Below, in pieces: positions 43,703-54,300 of a stretch of DNA of 64,000 nucleotides. Origin of the DNA: Streptomyces profundus. GTDB lineage: Bacteria; Actinomycetota; Actinomycetes; Streptomycetales; Streptomycetaceae. The stretch lies in contig NZ_CP082362.1 in assembly GCF_020740535.1 (NCBI RefSeq), positions 7,589,711 to 7,653,710 on the forward strand, in the 5' to 3' direction. Position 1 is the stretch's first letter, and every line of letters begins with the position of its first letter. Below the pieces are notes generated by a model. It was not told where the DNA came from. It saw only the letters and a program-made list of their open reading frames with translations, and ran no database searches. The position numbers and the translations under genes are program-made.

Positions 43703-44823
43703 CGCTCACCCACCCCCTCCGCTCCCTCGGCCAGCTCCGCCGCCAACAGGGCACGCTGCTCCCGCAACTGCGGCGTCGGGGTGGCGAAGACATGGTCGAA
43801 CAACTCCAACGGGTCCCCCCGCGTCTCCGTCGCCAACTCCGCGCGCAGCCGGCCGGCGAGCTCCTCCGCCCGCGCCTCGCACGCCGCCACGTCCTCGTCC
43901 GACAGCACGCCGCGCGCCCGCAGATACGTCTCCAACCGCGCCAGCGGATCGGCCGCCAACCACGCGGCGACCTCCGCCTCGTCCCGATAGCGCGACGGGT
44001 CGTCCGCGTTGGTGTGCGCCTCCATCCGATAGGTGTGCGCCTCCACCAGGGACGGGCCTCGCCCCTCCCGCGCCCTCTCCACCGCGCGGGAGAGCACCGC
44101 CAACACCGCGACCAGGTCATTGCCGTCCACCTGCTCGGACGGCATCCCGTACCCCACCCCCTTGTACGCCAGCGCCGGAGCCGCGGTCTGCCGCGCCAAC
44201 GGCACCGAGATCGCGTACCCGTTGTTCTGCACCAGGAACACCACGGGCGCCCGCAGCACCGCCGCGTAGTTCAACGCCTCGTGGAAGTCCCCCTCGCTGG
44301 TGCCGCCGTCCCCCACCAGCGCCATCACCACGTCGCCCGCGCCATGACGCCGCAGCGCGTCCGCCATGCCCACCGCGTGGATCGTCTGGGTCGCCAGCGG
44401 GGTGCACTGCGGGGCCGTCCGCACGGCCGCCGGATCGTAGCCGCAGTGCCAGTCGCCGCGCAGCAGCGACAGCACCTCCACCGGGTCCAGGCCCCGCGAC
44501 ACCAGCGCCACCGAGTCCCGGTAGGTGGGGAAGAGCCAGTCCCGCTCCCGCAGCGCCAGCGCCGCCCCGATCTGGCAGGCCTCCTGCCCGCGGCTCGACG
44601 GATACACCGCGAGCCGCCCCTGGCGCGTCAACGCCGACGCCTGCGCGTCGAACCGCCGGCCGACGACCATGCGCCGGAACGCCTCGCACAACACGTCGTC
44701 CGGCGGCGCGACATACCCCTCGGGAGCCTCGACCGCCGAGCCGTCGGCCGCCACGAGACGCACCGGTTCGAGCGAGGGAAGAAGTCGATCGACCGTCTGT
44801 TGTCGAAGGGTCTCAGCCGCCAT
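43699..44823 (-). CDS. bkdA: Branched-chain 2-oxoacid dehydrogenase E1 alpha subunit
   Basis: 374 residues from an ATG at 44823 with GAGGTG 6 bases upstream. The thiamine diphosphate motif is ALVGDGGTSEGDFHEALNYA...QNN. YPSSRGQEACQIGAALAL and EAHTYRMEAHTNADDPSRYR are further family blocks. It is first in the bkdABC-paaN-paaABCDE run. Branched acyl-CoAs from this complex also prime fatty acid and polyketide synthesis in streptomycetes. Confidence 0.92.
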   Translation of the reverse strand: MAAETLRQQTVDRLLPSLEPVRLVAADGSAVEAPEGYVAPPDDVLCEAFRRMVVGRRFDAQASALTRQGRLAVYPSSRGQEACQIGAALALRERDWLFPTYRDSVALVSRGLDPVEVLSLLRGDWHCGYDPAAVRTAPQCTPLATQTIHAVGMADALRRHGAGDVVMALVGDGGTSEGDFHEALNYAAVLRAPVVFLVQNNGYAISVPLARQTAAPALAYKGVGYGMPSEQVDGNDLVAVLAVLSRAVERAREGRGPSLVEAHTYRMEAHTNADDPSRYRDEAEVAAWLAADPLARLETYLRARGVLSDEDVAACEARAEELAGRLRAELATETRGDPLELFDHVFATPTPQLREQRALLAAELAEGAEGVGER

Positions 44824-45005
44824 CAACGACACCTCGTTCCCGTGGACGTTTGACACTCCTATGGTCGCCGGGCCCGGATACCTGTAAAAGAGACAGCGAT
44901 AAACAACGACATACGGCCGAAATCCCGGCGAGAAAAAGTCACCCGTCCACCGGCGGCCCCGCACCGTGGGCCGCCCCCGGACGATTGGCCGCCCCACCCC
45001 GAACA

Positions 45006-45052
45006 CGCCTTCGCCCTGATCCCGACCCATGGTCGGGATCAGAGCGAAGGCG
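45006..45052 (-). terminator. Long near-perfect inverted repeat between the beta-propeller gene and bkdA
   Basis: Outer arms CGCCTTCGC/GCGAAGGCG and inner arms CTGATCCCGACC/GGTCGGGATCAG, each exact, with one unpaired base on either side between them and a 3-base loop CAT. It lies 19 bases beyond the stop of the gene at 45071 and upstream of bkdA, so it probably ends that transcript and insulates the bkd operon. Confidence 0.7.
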
Positions 45053-45070
45053 GCCACCACGGGGCCCGCG

Positions 45071-46753
45071 CTACGGCGCGTCCCCCGTGTCTCCGGAGTC
45101 CTCCTCCTCCGACGTCCACCCCTCCGGCAGCGCGCCCTCCACCCCGTACACCGCGACGTCGTACTCCAGGGAGTAGTCCGACGGACTCAGCACCAACTGC
45201 CCGTCGAGGAGAGCCACATAGGTGGAGCCCGACAGGTAGATGTCGTCGGTCTTGAAGAGCGGCTCCACCGTCTGCCCGTCCGGGGAGATCCGCACCACCC
45301 GCCCGAGTTCCCTGCCGAAGCCCATCTGGTGGACGAACACCCCGCCCTCGTCGGCCCCGAGGACCATCACCCGGGAGAACTCCTCGGTCTCCAACGACCA
45401 CACGACGTCGCCCGTGGTGGCGTTCAACGCGGTCACGATCGGGCCGCCGAAGATCGTGGTCGTCGACGCGTACAGCAGGTCGCCGTGGACCACCATGCCG
45501 CCGCAGTTGTCGACCGCGCTGTAGGCGACGACGTCGCCCCGGCACATCTCCTGGCTGTAGGCGGCCGTGTCGTCCCGGTCCAGCCCCGTCGCCTCGATCG
45601 GGACCTGCCCGGTGATGCGGCCCTCGTCGTCGATGAACGCCAACTCCAACTCGCCACCGAACTCCTCGTCGCGGAGCGTCACCACCAGCGGCGAGGTGCT
45701 GTTGATCTTGGACAGCCACCTGCCCTCCGGGATGTCCAGGCTCCACACGGTGTCCCCGCTGGCCGGATCGATGCTCTCCAACCGGAAGAACGGCGGCGTC
45801 AGGGTCTCGCTGGCCGCGTCGGTCACCGTGGCGCAGGTACGCCTCCGCAGCAGCGACTCGCCGCCGGCGACCGCGTCCACCGCGCAGATCTCCTCGCCGC
45901 TGACGAGCGGACGTTCCAGGGCGAAGTCCGTCCGGCCCGGGGCCTGGTTGAGCACGTCGTACCTGGCGCCGCCCGAGGAGATCACCTCCCCGTCCTCGAC
46001 GCGGTGCACGCTCCAGCCGCCGACCGTCTGGACCGCGTACGAGGACCCGGCCATGGCGATCTCGAAATTGAGCGGGTTGTCCTCCGGCTCCAGCGGCCGG
46101 CTCCACCCCGTCTCACCCGTCGTCAGATCGATCTGGGTGATGTTCTGGCCACAGTTGGACTCCCCGTGGCCGATGACGATCAGGCCGTCCTCCGTGGCGG
46201 TCGCCGGAGTGCACAGGCGGTCGGGCCCCATGTCCAACGTCCACAGCACGGACCCGTCCGCCACGGCGTACGCGGAGAAGACACCGCCGCTCGCCTTGAC
46301 GACGGTGTCACCCACGACCCAGAAGCCCTTCGGCTTGTCGCCGTCCTCCACTCCCGCCTCGTCGACCGCCCACAACCGGCCACCCGGCGTGTCGGGATCG
46401 ACGGCCACCGGCCGCGTGCCGGAGCTCTCGTCGTCCGGGCCGAAGAGGAACCAGGCGCCGCCGGCCAGAGCCAGCACGAGCACCACGGCGAGCACGCCCA
46501 GCACCCACGACCCGCGCTTGCGCCGATGCCCACCCGCCGGCCCCCCGGGCCCCGGGTACGGCCCGGGCCCCGGATAGGGAACCTGCCCCGGGTACGGCGC
46601 CTGCCCCGGGTACGGCGCCTGGCCTGGATGCGGCACCTGCCCCGGGTACGGTGCCGGCGCCTGATAGGGCGGGCCACCAGGAGGCCCCGGCGGCGGAACG
46701 GGCGGATAGGGATCCCCGGGCTGTCCGGGCTGCGGAGAGAAACCGCCTGACAT
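45071..46753 (-). CDS. Membrane-anchored PQQ-like beta-propeller protein
   Basis: 560 residues. The N-terminus is a Pro/Gly/Tyr-rich cytosolic tail with repeated PYPGQ units, then a basic patch (HRRKRGSW) and one membrane helix (VLGVLAVVLVLALAGGAWFL). Outside, an eight-blade-like domain has repeated segments such as DGSVLWTLDMG, SGDTVWSLDIP and TGDVVWSLETE, typical of PQQ-binding-like beta-propellers. No kinase is attached, unlike many relatives. Function unknown; an extracellular scaffold or sensor is likely. Confidence 0.85.
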   Translation of the reverse strand: MSGGFSPQPGQPGDPYPPVPPPGPPGGPPYQAPAPYPGQVPHPGQAPYPGQAPYPGQVPYPGPGPYPGPGGPAGGHRRKRGSWVLGVLAVVLVLALAGGAWFLFGPDDESSGTRPVAVDPDTPGGRLWAVDEAGVEDGDKPKGFWVVGDTVVKASGGVFSAYAVADGSVLWTLDMGPDRLCTPATATEDGLIVIGHGESNCGQNITQIDLTTGETGWSRPLEPEDNPLNFEIAMAGSSYAVQTVGGWSVHRVEDGEVISSGGARYDVLNQAPGRTDFALERPLVSGEEICAVDAVAGGESLLRRRTCATVTDAASETLTPPFFRLESIDPASGDTVWSLDIPEGRWLSKINSTSPLVVTLRDEEFGGELELAFIDDEGRITGQVPIEATGLDRDDTAAYSQEMCRGDVVAYSAVDNCGGMVVHGDLLYASTTTIFGGPIVTALNATTGDVVWSLETEEFSRVMVLGADEGGVFVHQMGFGRELGRVVRISPDGQTVEPLFKTDDIYLSGSTYVALLDGQLVLSPSDYSLEYDVAVYGVEGALPEGWTSEEEDSGDTGDAP

Positions 46754-46940
46754 GATGGCTTCCAGAGGTGAGACGGCTCCGAACGGGGCCGAGAGTTACC
46801 AGGACAAAGAACAAGCAAGAACGGTTAAGGACCGACAGAGCCCGCCAGTGCGGCGACCGGGACGGAGACATCCCGGGCGACGGAAACCGTTCCCCGCGCC
46901 CGGGCAGGCGCGGCGTGGGGCAGCGGAGAGAACGCCGCCC

Positions 46941-48011
46941 CTACCGCACCGCCTCGGCGATGTCGCGCACCAACTCCGCGTCCTCCGCCCGAGGAGCCGT
47001 AATGCTCCCGGCCCCCGGCCCATAGGCGGCACTCACCACCACCAGCCGGTCACCGAGATGCACCATCGCGTCCAACGGCCCCTGCGCCTCGTCGTTCGGC
47101 AGAATCCGCACCGAGGCACCGTCCCCGATATCCGCGACATTGAGCATCTCCGCCGGGACCCGCATGGCCGCCACCCGATCCGGCGCACTCACCGCAACCA
47201 CCGTCAGCGCCGCCGCCTCCCCGCTGAACTCGCAGTTCAGCGCGCCCCCTTCGCCCAGCACCGAACGAGCCGTCGTCAACTCCTCGCCCAACGCACCCGA
47301 CGCCAACGCCAGATCGATATCCGCGCACACCCCCTCCGGCACCCCGTCCGCGATCGTCACCTCGGCCGGCAGCCGATCCAACGCCGCCACCGTCATCAGG
47401 GCCAGCGCCTCCGCCATGGCCTCGTCGTCCAACGCCGGCATGCCGTCGGGGGAGTCGTTGTAGGTGTAGCGGATATGGAACCCGGTGTCCCCCTCGATCA
47501 CCCGCAACTCCCGGAAGTGCGTCGACCCGTCGGGCGTCTCGTAGGCCACGACCCGCTGCTCGTCGCCGAACGAGCCGTCCACCACCAGCGCCTCCCGCTC
47601 CTGGAACGGCGCGAAGAACGCCTCCCGCTCCGTGCCGGCCACGACGTTGACCGTCATCCCGGCAATGCCCGGCACGTCCTCCGTCAGATACGAACAGCCG
47701 GCGAGCCGCCCGCCGTCCGCGTCCGGCGACACCTGCCGAGAGGTCACATACAGCGCGTCCACCCCGATCAGCGGCGCCACCTCCTCCGGCGGCAGCAGAT
47801 CACACGGGTCGAATCCGGCGTCCTCGACGCGCTCCGCCTCCGGCTCGTCGTCCGCCGCCGCGTCGCCGCGCGCCGCGCCCTCGTCCGCCCCGGCGCTCGC
47901 GCCACCCCCCGGCTCCGGCGAACCGCTCTCCGAACAGCCCGCCACGCCCAACAACGCCGCGACCCCGCACGCCACCAGCGACCGGGAACGCCACTTCACC
48001 TGCACTGTCAT
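46941..48011 (-). CDS. Lipoprotein, DUF3558-like
   Basis: 356 residues. A type II signal peptide (VKWRSRSLVACGVAALLG) with lipobox GVAGC gives a lipidated Cys26. A Gly/Ala/Asp-rich spacer follows, then FDPCDLLPPEEVAPLIG, which matches the start of DUF3558 lipoproteins, and a second similar half (VPEGVCADIDLALASGALG). It is anchored outside the membrane; function unknown. It precedes the beta-propeller gene on the same strand by 187 bases, a gap in which I see no gene. Confidence 0.82.
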   Translation of the reverse strand: MTVQVKWRSRSLVACGVAALLGVAGCSESGSPEPGGGASAGADEGAARGDAAADDEPEAERVEDAGFDPCDLLPPEEVAPLIGVDALYVTSRQVSPDADGGRLAGCSYLTEDVPGIAGMTVNVVAGTEREAFFAPFQEREALVVDGSFGDEQRVVAYETPDGSTHFRELRVIEGDTGFHIRYTYNDSPDGMPALDDEAMAEALALMTVAALDRLPAEVTIADGVPEGVCADIDLALASGALGEELTTARSVLGEGGALNCEFSGEAAALTVVAVSAPDRVAAMRVPAEMLNVADIGDGASVRILPNDEAQGPLDAMVHLGDRLVVVSAAYGPGAGSITAPRAEDAELVRDIAEAVR

Positions 48012-48243
48012 CACGACCGATCCATCTCTCGTTGCTCAGCCGGGCCGGTACCCCCGTTGAATCACCGGCCCGGCACCCCCGTGAGACACACCGCGCCGGA
48101 CCTCCGGCGCAGGCGATGTCACCATCAGCAAGAATGTGGGCGTCGCTTTCTTCGCACTTTCACGGCGAGCAAAGCGACGCGACGGCGCCCGACACCCCGC
48201 CCACTACCAGCACGGGCGCCCCCGGGGGAGGAGACACACCACC

Positions 48244-51200
48244 ATGCGGTTCCTGGTGCTCGGACCAGTACAGATCCAGCGGGACGGCGACGCCCCCGAG
48301 GCGGTCTCCGGCCGGCTGCGACGCACCCTGCTGGGTGTCCTCCTCGCCCGAGCCGACCAGCCGGTGCCCGTCGACCACCTGACCGAGACCCTGTGGGGCG
48401 AACAACCCGACGAACGCGCCGGACAGCGACTCCACCTCCACGTCCACCGCCTGCGCGCCGCCCTCGACACACCCGACCGGCTCGTCTTCGACAACGACGG
48501 CTACCGCCTCCGCGTACATCCCCAGGAAATCGACGCCCAACACTTCGAAGACCTCGCCACCCAGGGACAGGACCTCCTGGGCGACGACCCGCGGCGCGCC
48601 GCCACCGCCCTGAGCCAGGCCCTCGCCCTGTGGCGCGGAACCCCCTTCACCGGCCTGGACGTTCCCCTCCTCACCGACTGGACGCACCGCCTCACCGAAC
48701 GCCGACTCGCCGCCTCCGAGGCGCTGTACGAAGCCCGGATCACCTGCGGACAGGAAACGGCCGTCGTCGCCGAACTCACCGCCCTGGTACGCCAACACCC
48801 CCTGCGGGAACGGCTGCACGGCCTCCTGATGGTCGCCCTCCACCGCTCGGGACGCCAGAGCGACGCACTCGCCGCCTACCGCGACGCACGTGAACGACTC
48901 GTCGACGAACTGGGCCTCGAACCAGGCCCCGAACTCCGCGACCTCGAACGACGCGTCCTCGCCGGCGACCCCATCGAACTCGGCGGCCAGCACACCCCCC
49001 ACCCCGCGGTGCCCGCCCAACTCCCCACCGACGTCACCGGATTCGCCGGACGAGACACCGAACTCGCCGAACTCGACCAACTGCTGCTCCACCGCCTCAC
49101 CACCCACGGCCCCGTCGTCATCTCAGCCGTCGCCGGCACCGCAGGAGTCGGCAAGACCGCCCTGGCGGTGCGCTGGGCCCACCAGGCCCGCGACCACTTC
49201 CCCGACGGCCAGCTCTACGTCGACCTCCGCGGCTACGGCCCCGACCAGCCCATAGCACCCGAGGACGCCCTCGCCGGATTCCTCCGCGCCCTCGGCGTCG
49301 AAGGAGCCGGCATCCCCCAGGAAACCGCCGAACGAGCCGCCCGATTCCGCACCCTCGTCGACGGACGACGCATGCTGATCGTCCTCGACAACGCCCGCAG
49401 CGCCGAACAGATACGCCCCCTCCTCCCCGGCAGCCCCACCTGCCGCGCCCTCGTCACCAGCCGAGACACCCTCGCCGGCCTCGTCGCCCGCGAAGGCGCC
49501 CACCGCCTCAGCCTCGACCGGCTGCCCCTCGACGACGCCCGCGCCCTGATGGCCGACATGCTCGGCACCCGCACCCACGCCGAACCCGAAGCCACCGACA
49601 CCCTCATCGAACAGTGCGCTCGGCTGCCCCTCGCCCTGCGCATCACCGCCGAACTCGCCCGCTCCCAACCCACCCGAACCATCACCGACCTCGCCGAGGA
49701 ACTGGCCGACCAACAAGAGACCCTCGACCTCCTCGACATCGACGGCGACCCCCACACCGCCGTCCGCGCCGTCTTCTCCTGGTCCTACCGCCAACTCCCG
49801 CCCGACGCCGCCCGCGTCTTCCGCCTCCTCGGCCTCCACCCCGGGCACGACATCGACCCGCACGCCGCCGCCGCCCTCGCCGACCGCCCCCTCCGCCCCA
49901 CCCGCCGCGCCCTGCGCACCCTGCTGCGCGCCCACCTCATCGACCAGAGCACCACCAGCCGCTACCAACCCCACGACCTGCTGCGCGCCTACGCCGCCGA
50001 ACTCGCCACCACCGCCGACTCCCACACCGAACGCGAAGCGGCCCTCACCCGACTACGGCACTACTACCGTGCCACCGCCTCAACCGCCATGGACGCCCTC
50101 GCGCCCTACGAAACCGCCAGACGCCCCACCGTCCCCACCTGGCCCGGCGAAGCCCCACCCCTCACCACCCACGACCACGCCCTCCGCTGGCTCGACACCG
50201 AACGAGCCAACCTCGTCGAAGCCACCCGCCACGGCGACCCCACCTTCGTCACCACCCTCTCGGAGACCCTCTGGCGCTACTTCGACATCGGCGGCTACTA
50301 CGACGAGTCCACCACCGTCCACACCCGCGCCCTCGAAGCCGCCACCACCACCGGCGACACCCTCGGCGAAGCCAACGCCCGACGCCTCCTCGGCGTCACC
50401 CTCGAACGCGTCGGTCGGAACCTCGAAGCGGCCATCGACCACCTCCAACAGGCCCTCACCCTCTACGAACACCTCGGCGAAAGCCCCCTCGTCGCCGCCG
50501 CCCTCCTCAACCTCGGCAACGTCCACAACTCCCGAGGCGACAACGCCCAAGCCCGGCGCCACTACGAAGCGACCCTCGAACTCAGCGACGGAGACTGGGC
50601 GCTGCGCCGCGCCGCCCTGATCAACCTCAGCGGAACACTCCGCCAACTCGGCCACCACCAGGCAGCGATCCACCACCTCACGGAAGCCCTCCCCCTGTGC
50701 CGAGAACACAACGAGAAACCCAACGAGGCCAACATCCACAGCGGCCTCGCCCTCTGCTACGCCGCCATGGGCGAGACCGACCAGGCATTCGCACACGTCC
50801 GCCGCGGCCTCGACCTCGCCCGCTCGACGAGCTACCGCCTCATCGAGGCACACTGCCTGCGCGTCCTCGGCATCCTCCACCAGCAGCGCGACAACCTCCC
50901 ACAAGCCCTCCACTGGCACCAGGAAGCAGTCACCCTCGCCCGCGCCATCGGCAACTCCGGCCTGATCGCCACCGCGTTGAACGGCCTCGCCGCCGCCCAG
51001 GCACAGGCCGGACACCCCCACGAGGCACTCCGCACCTACCACGAAGCCACCGCCGTGGCCACCGAGGGCGACCACCGCGAGAAACTGGCCCACACCCACG
51101 AGGGCCTCGCCGAACTCCACACCGACCTCGGCGACCACCCCACCGCCCGCCACCACTGGCAGCAGGCCCTCACCCGCTACGAAGCACTCGGCCTCCCCCA

Positions 51201-51246
51201 AGCCACCACCATCCGAACACGCCTCGCCACCACCGACACCGGATGA
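48244..51246 (+). CDS. SARP-type regulator with NB-ARC and TPR domains (first of tandem pair)
   Basis: 1000 residues from an ATG at 48244, with GGGGGAGGAG upstream. Order: OmpR-like DNA-binding domain (1-92), bacterial transcriptional activator domain (about 95-240, ALALWRGTPFTGLDVPLL), NB-ARC NTPase with P-loop GTAGVGKT (298-305) and a Walker B-like LIVLDN, then TPR-type helical repeats to the end. This AfsR-like layout usually activates antibiotic or developmental genes. No biosynthetic cluster is visible nearby. It is divergent from the lipoprotein gene over 232 bases. Confidence 0.92.
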   Translation: MRFLVLGPVQIQRDGDAPEAVSGRLRRTLLGVLLARADQPVPVDHLTETLWGEQPDERAGQRLHLHVHRLRAALDTPDRLVFDNDGYRLRVHPQEIDAQHFEDLATQGQDLLGDDPRRAATALSQALALWRGTPFTGLDVPLLTDWTHRLTERRLAASEALYEARITCGQETAVVAELTALVRQHPLRERLHGLLMVALHRSGRQSDALAAYRDARERLVDELGLEPGPELRDLERRVLAGDPIELGGQHTPHPAVPAQLPTDVTGFAGRDTELAELDQLLLHRLTTHGPVVISAVAGTAGVGKTALAVRWAHQARDHFPDGQLYVDLRGYGPDQPIAPEDALAGFLRALGVEGAGIPQETAERAARFRTLVDGRRMLIVLDNARSAEQIRPLLPGSPTCRALVTSRDTLAGLVAREGAHRLSLDRLPLDDARALMADMLGTRTHAEPEATDTLIEQCARLPLALRITAELARSQPTRTITDLAEELADQQETLDLLDIDGDPHTAVRAVFSWSYRQLPPDAARVFRLLGLHPGHDIDPHAAAALADRPLRPTRRALRTLLRAHLIDQSTTSRYQPHDLLRAYAAELATTADSHTEREAALTRLRHYYRATASTAMDALAPYETARRPTVPTWPGEAPPLTTHDHALRWLDTERANLVEATRHGDPTFVTTLSETLWRYFDIGGYYDESTTVHTRALEAATTTGDTLGEANARRLLGVTLERVGRNLEAAIDHLQQALTLYEHLGESPLVAAALLNLGNVHNSRGDNAQARRHYEATLELSDGDWALRRAALINLSGTLRQLGHHQAAIHHLTEALPLCREHNEKPNEANIHSGLALCYAAMGETDQAFAHVRRGLDLARSTSYRLIEAHCLRVLGILHQQRDNLPQALHWHQEAVTLARAIGNSGLIATALNGLAAAQAQAGHPHEALRTYHEATAVATEGDHREKLAHTHEGLAELHTDLGDHPTARHHWQQALTRYEALGLPQATTIRTRLATTDTG

Positions 51247-51347
51247 ACAGCCGCCGACCACGCCCCCGGCGCGGCTTAGGGTGAACCGAGGCAGCCGGCC
51301 TCCTGCTCGCGGCTGCCCCACCCACGTGTTCCAGGGAGGGCGGTTCT

Positions 51348-54300
51348 GTGGGGTTCCTGGTGTTGGGGCCGGTCGGCGTGTGCTGGGAAGGCGTCCCCAC
51401 AACGGTGTCGGGACGGCTCAGGCGAGTCCTGCTGGGCGTGCTGCTGGCACGCGGCAACGAAGTGGTGTCCACCCACGTCCTCAGGGACGCCCTCTGGGGC
51501 GGAGAGACCGTCGAACGCGCCGGACAACGACTCCAACTCCACGTCCACCGCCTCCGCGGACTACTCGACGAGCCCGACCGACTGGCCCTGGTACCCGGGG
51601 GATACCGCCTCCGCGTCGAGGAAGGAGAAGTCGACGCGGACCGCTTCGCGACACTCACCGACGCCGGACGCGCCCTCGTCGCACACGACCCCGAGCGCGC
51701 CGTGGAAACCCTCGGCGAGGCCCTCGCCCTGTGGCGCGGCACACCGTTCAGCGACATCGACGTGCCCCTCCTCGACGACTGGACGCAGCGTCTGGCGGAA
51801 CAACGACTCACCGCCCACGAAGCACTCCACGAGGCGCACCTCGCCTGCGGCCAGCACACCGCGGCCATCTCCGAACTCACCCCCCTGGTACGCGAACACC
51901 CCTTACGCGAGCGATTCCACGTCCTCCTCATGGCCGCCCTGCACCAGGCCGGCCGCCGCAGCGACGCACTCGCCGCCTACCACACCGCCCGGAAACACCT
52001 CCTGACCGAACTCAACGCCGAACCAGGCCCCGAACTACGCGACCTCGAACACCGCGTCCTCACCGGCGACCCCGCCCCCCTCCCACCCCCGTTCCCACCC
52101 CCGCCCCCCACCCGGCCACGACCCGATCACACCCCCACCACCCCACGCCACCGGCCCGACGCCCCGCCCCCCGCCCAACTGCCCGCCGAAACCGGCGGAT
52201 TCGTCGGCCGCGCCGACGAACTCGACCAACTACGGCAACTCGCCACCCACCGGGACACCACCCCCGGCTCATCCGCCGTCGTGGCCGTCACCGGCACCGC
52301 CGGAGTCGGCAAGACCGCACTCGTCGTCCGCTGCGCCCACCAGATCAAGGAAGCCTTCCCCGACGGCCAGCTCTACGTCGACCTCCGCGGCTACGGCCCC
52401 GACCACCCCGTACCCCCCGAAGACGCACTCGCCGGCTTCCTCCGCGCCCTCGGACTCGAAGGCGGCCCCCTGCCCCAGGACGTAGCCGAACGCGCCGCCC
52501 GCTTCCGCAGCCTGACGGCACAACGCCGCATGCTCCTGGTACTCGACAACGCCCGCGGCGTGGAACAGATACGCCCCCTGCTCCCCGGCAACGCGAACTG
52601 CCTCACCATCGTCACCAGCCGGGACTCCCTCGCCGGCCTCGTCGCCCGCGAAGGCGCACACCGACTCTCCCTGGACCGCCTGCCCCTCGACGACGCCCGC
52701 CTCCTCATGGACGAGATGCTCGGCGAACGAGCCCACAGCGAACCCCACGCCACCGACACCCTCATCAAACGCTGCGCACGACTACCCCTCGCCCTGCGCA
52801 TCACCGCCGAAGTCGCCCGCTCCCGACCCACCCGCCACATCGCCGGCCTCGTCACCGAACTCACCGACCAACAAGAGACCCTCGACCTCCTCGACATCGA
52901 CGGCGACCCCCACACCGCCGTCCGCGCCGTCTTCTCCTGGTCCTACGAACAACTCACCCCCGACGCGGCCAGAGCCTTCCGCCTCCTGGGACTCCACCCC
53001 TCCCACGACACCGACCTCCACGCCGTCGCCGCCCTCGCCGACGCCGCCCTACGCGAAACCCGCCACGTCCTCCGCGAGCTCCTCCAAGCCCACCTCACCG
53101 ACAGCACCACCCACCACCGCTACCGACTCCACGACCTGCTACGCGCCTACGCCGCCGAACTCGCCACCACCCTCGACAGCCGACCCGAGCGCCAAGCCGC
53201 CCTGACGCGGCTACGGCACTACTACCTCGCCACCGCCTCAGCCGCCATGGACACCATCGCCCCCTTCGAATCCAGCAAACGCCCCAAAGTATCCGAATGG
53301 ACACACCACGCCCCCCACCTCACCACACCACACGAAGCCCTCCACTGGCTGGACGCCGAACGAGGCAACCTCGTGGAATCCACCCGCGACGGCGACCCCG
53401 CCCACACCATCGCCATGTCCGAGACGATCCGGCGCTACCTCGACGTCGGCGGATACCACGACGAAGCCATCACCCTCCACACCCGAGCCCTCCACGCCGC
53501 CCGAACCACCCACGACGCCGCCGCCGAAGCCCACGTCCGCCGCTACCTGGCCATGGCCATGGACCGGGCCGGCAGAACCCTCCAAGCCGCGGTCGACCAC
53601 CTCCAACGCGCCCTCGACACCTACCAACGCCTCGGCCTCCCAGCCGGCCAGAGCGCCGCACTGATCAACCTCGGCAACGTCCACACCTCCCGCGGCCACC
53701 ACCACCAGGCCATCCGCTACTACGAACAGGGCCTACGACTCGGCGTCGACGACTGGGCCCTGCGCCGCGCGGCCCTCATCAACCTCGGACAGGTACAACG
53801 CTTCCTCGGCCATCACCAACTCTCCCTCGGACACCTCGAAGAAGGCCTCAGCCTGTGCCGCGAGCACGGCGACCGGATCAACGAGGCGAACGCCCTGTGC
53901 CACCTCGCCGAAACACACACCCTCCTCGGGCACGACCAACAGGCCATGAACCACGTCCGCCCGGCCCTCACCCTCGCCCGCGCCACCGGCTCCCGCCTCA
54001 TCGAATCCCAGTGCCTGCGCATCCTGGGCCTCCTCCACCAACGACAGGGCGACATCGAACTCGCCCTGCGCCACCACGGCGAAGCCGCCGGCATCGCCCG
54101 CTCCGTCGACAACCGCGGCATCCTCGTCACCGTGCTCAACGACCTCGCGGCCACCCAGGCGGCGGCGGGCCACCCCGACGAGGCACTCCACTCCTACGAG
54201 GAAGCCATGACAGCGGCGGTCGAAGGCCGCCACCAGGAGAAACAAGCCCGCACCCACACGGGAATCGCCGAACTCCACCACCACCTGGGTGACCACAGCA

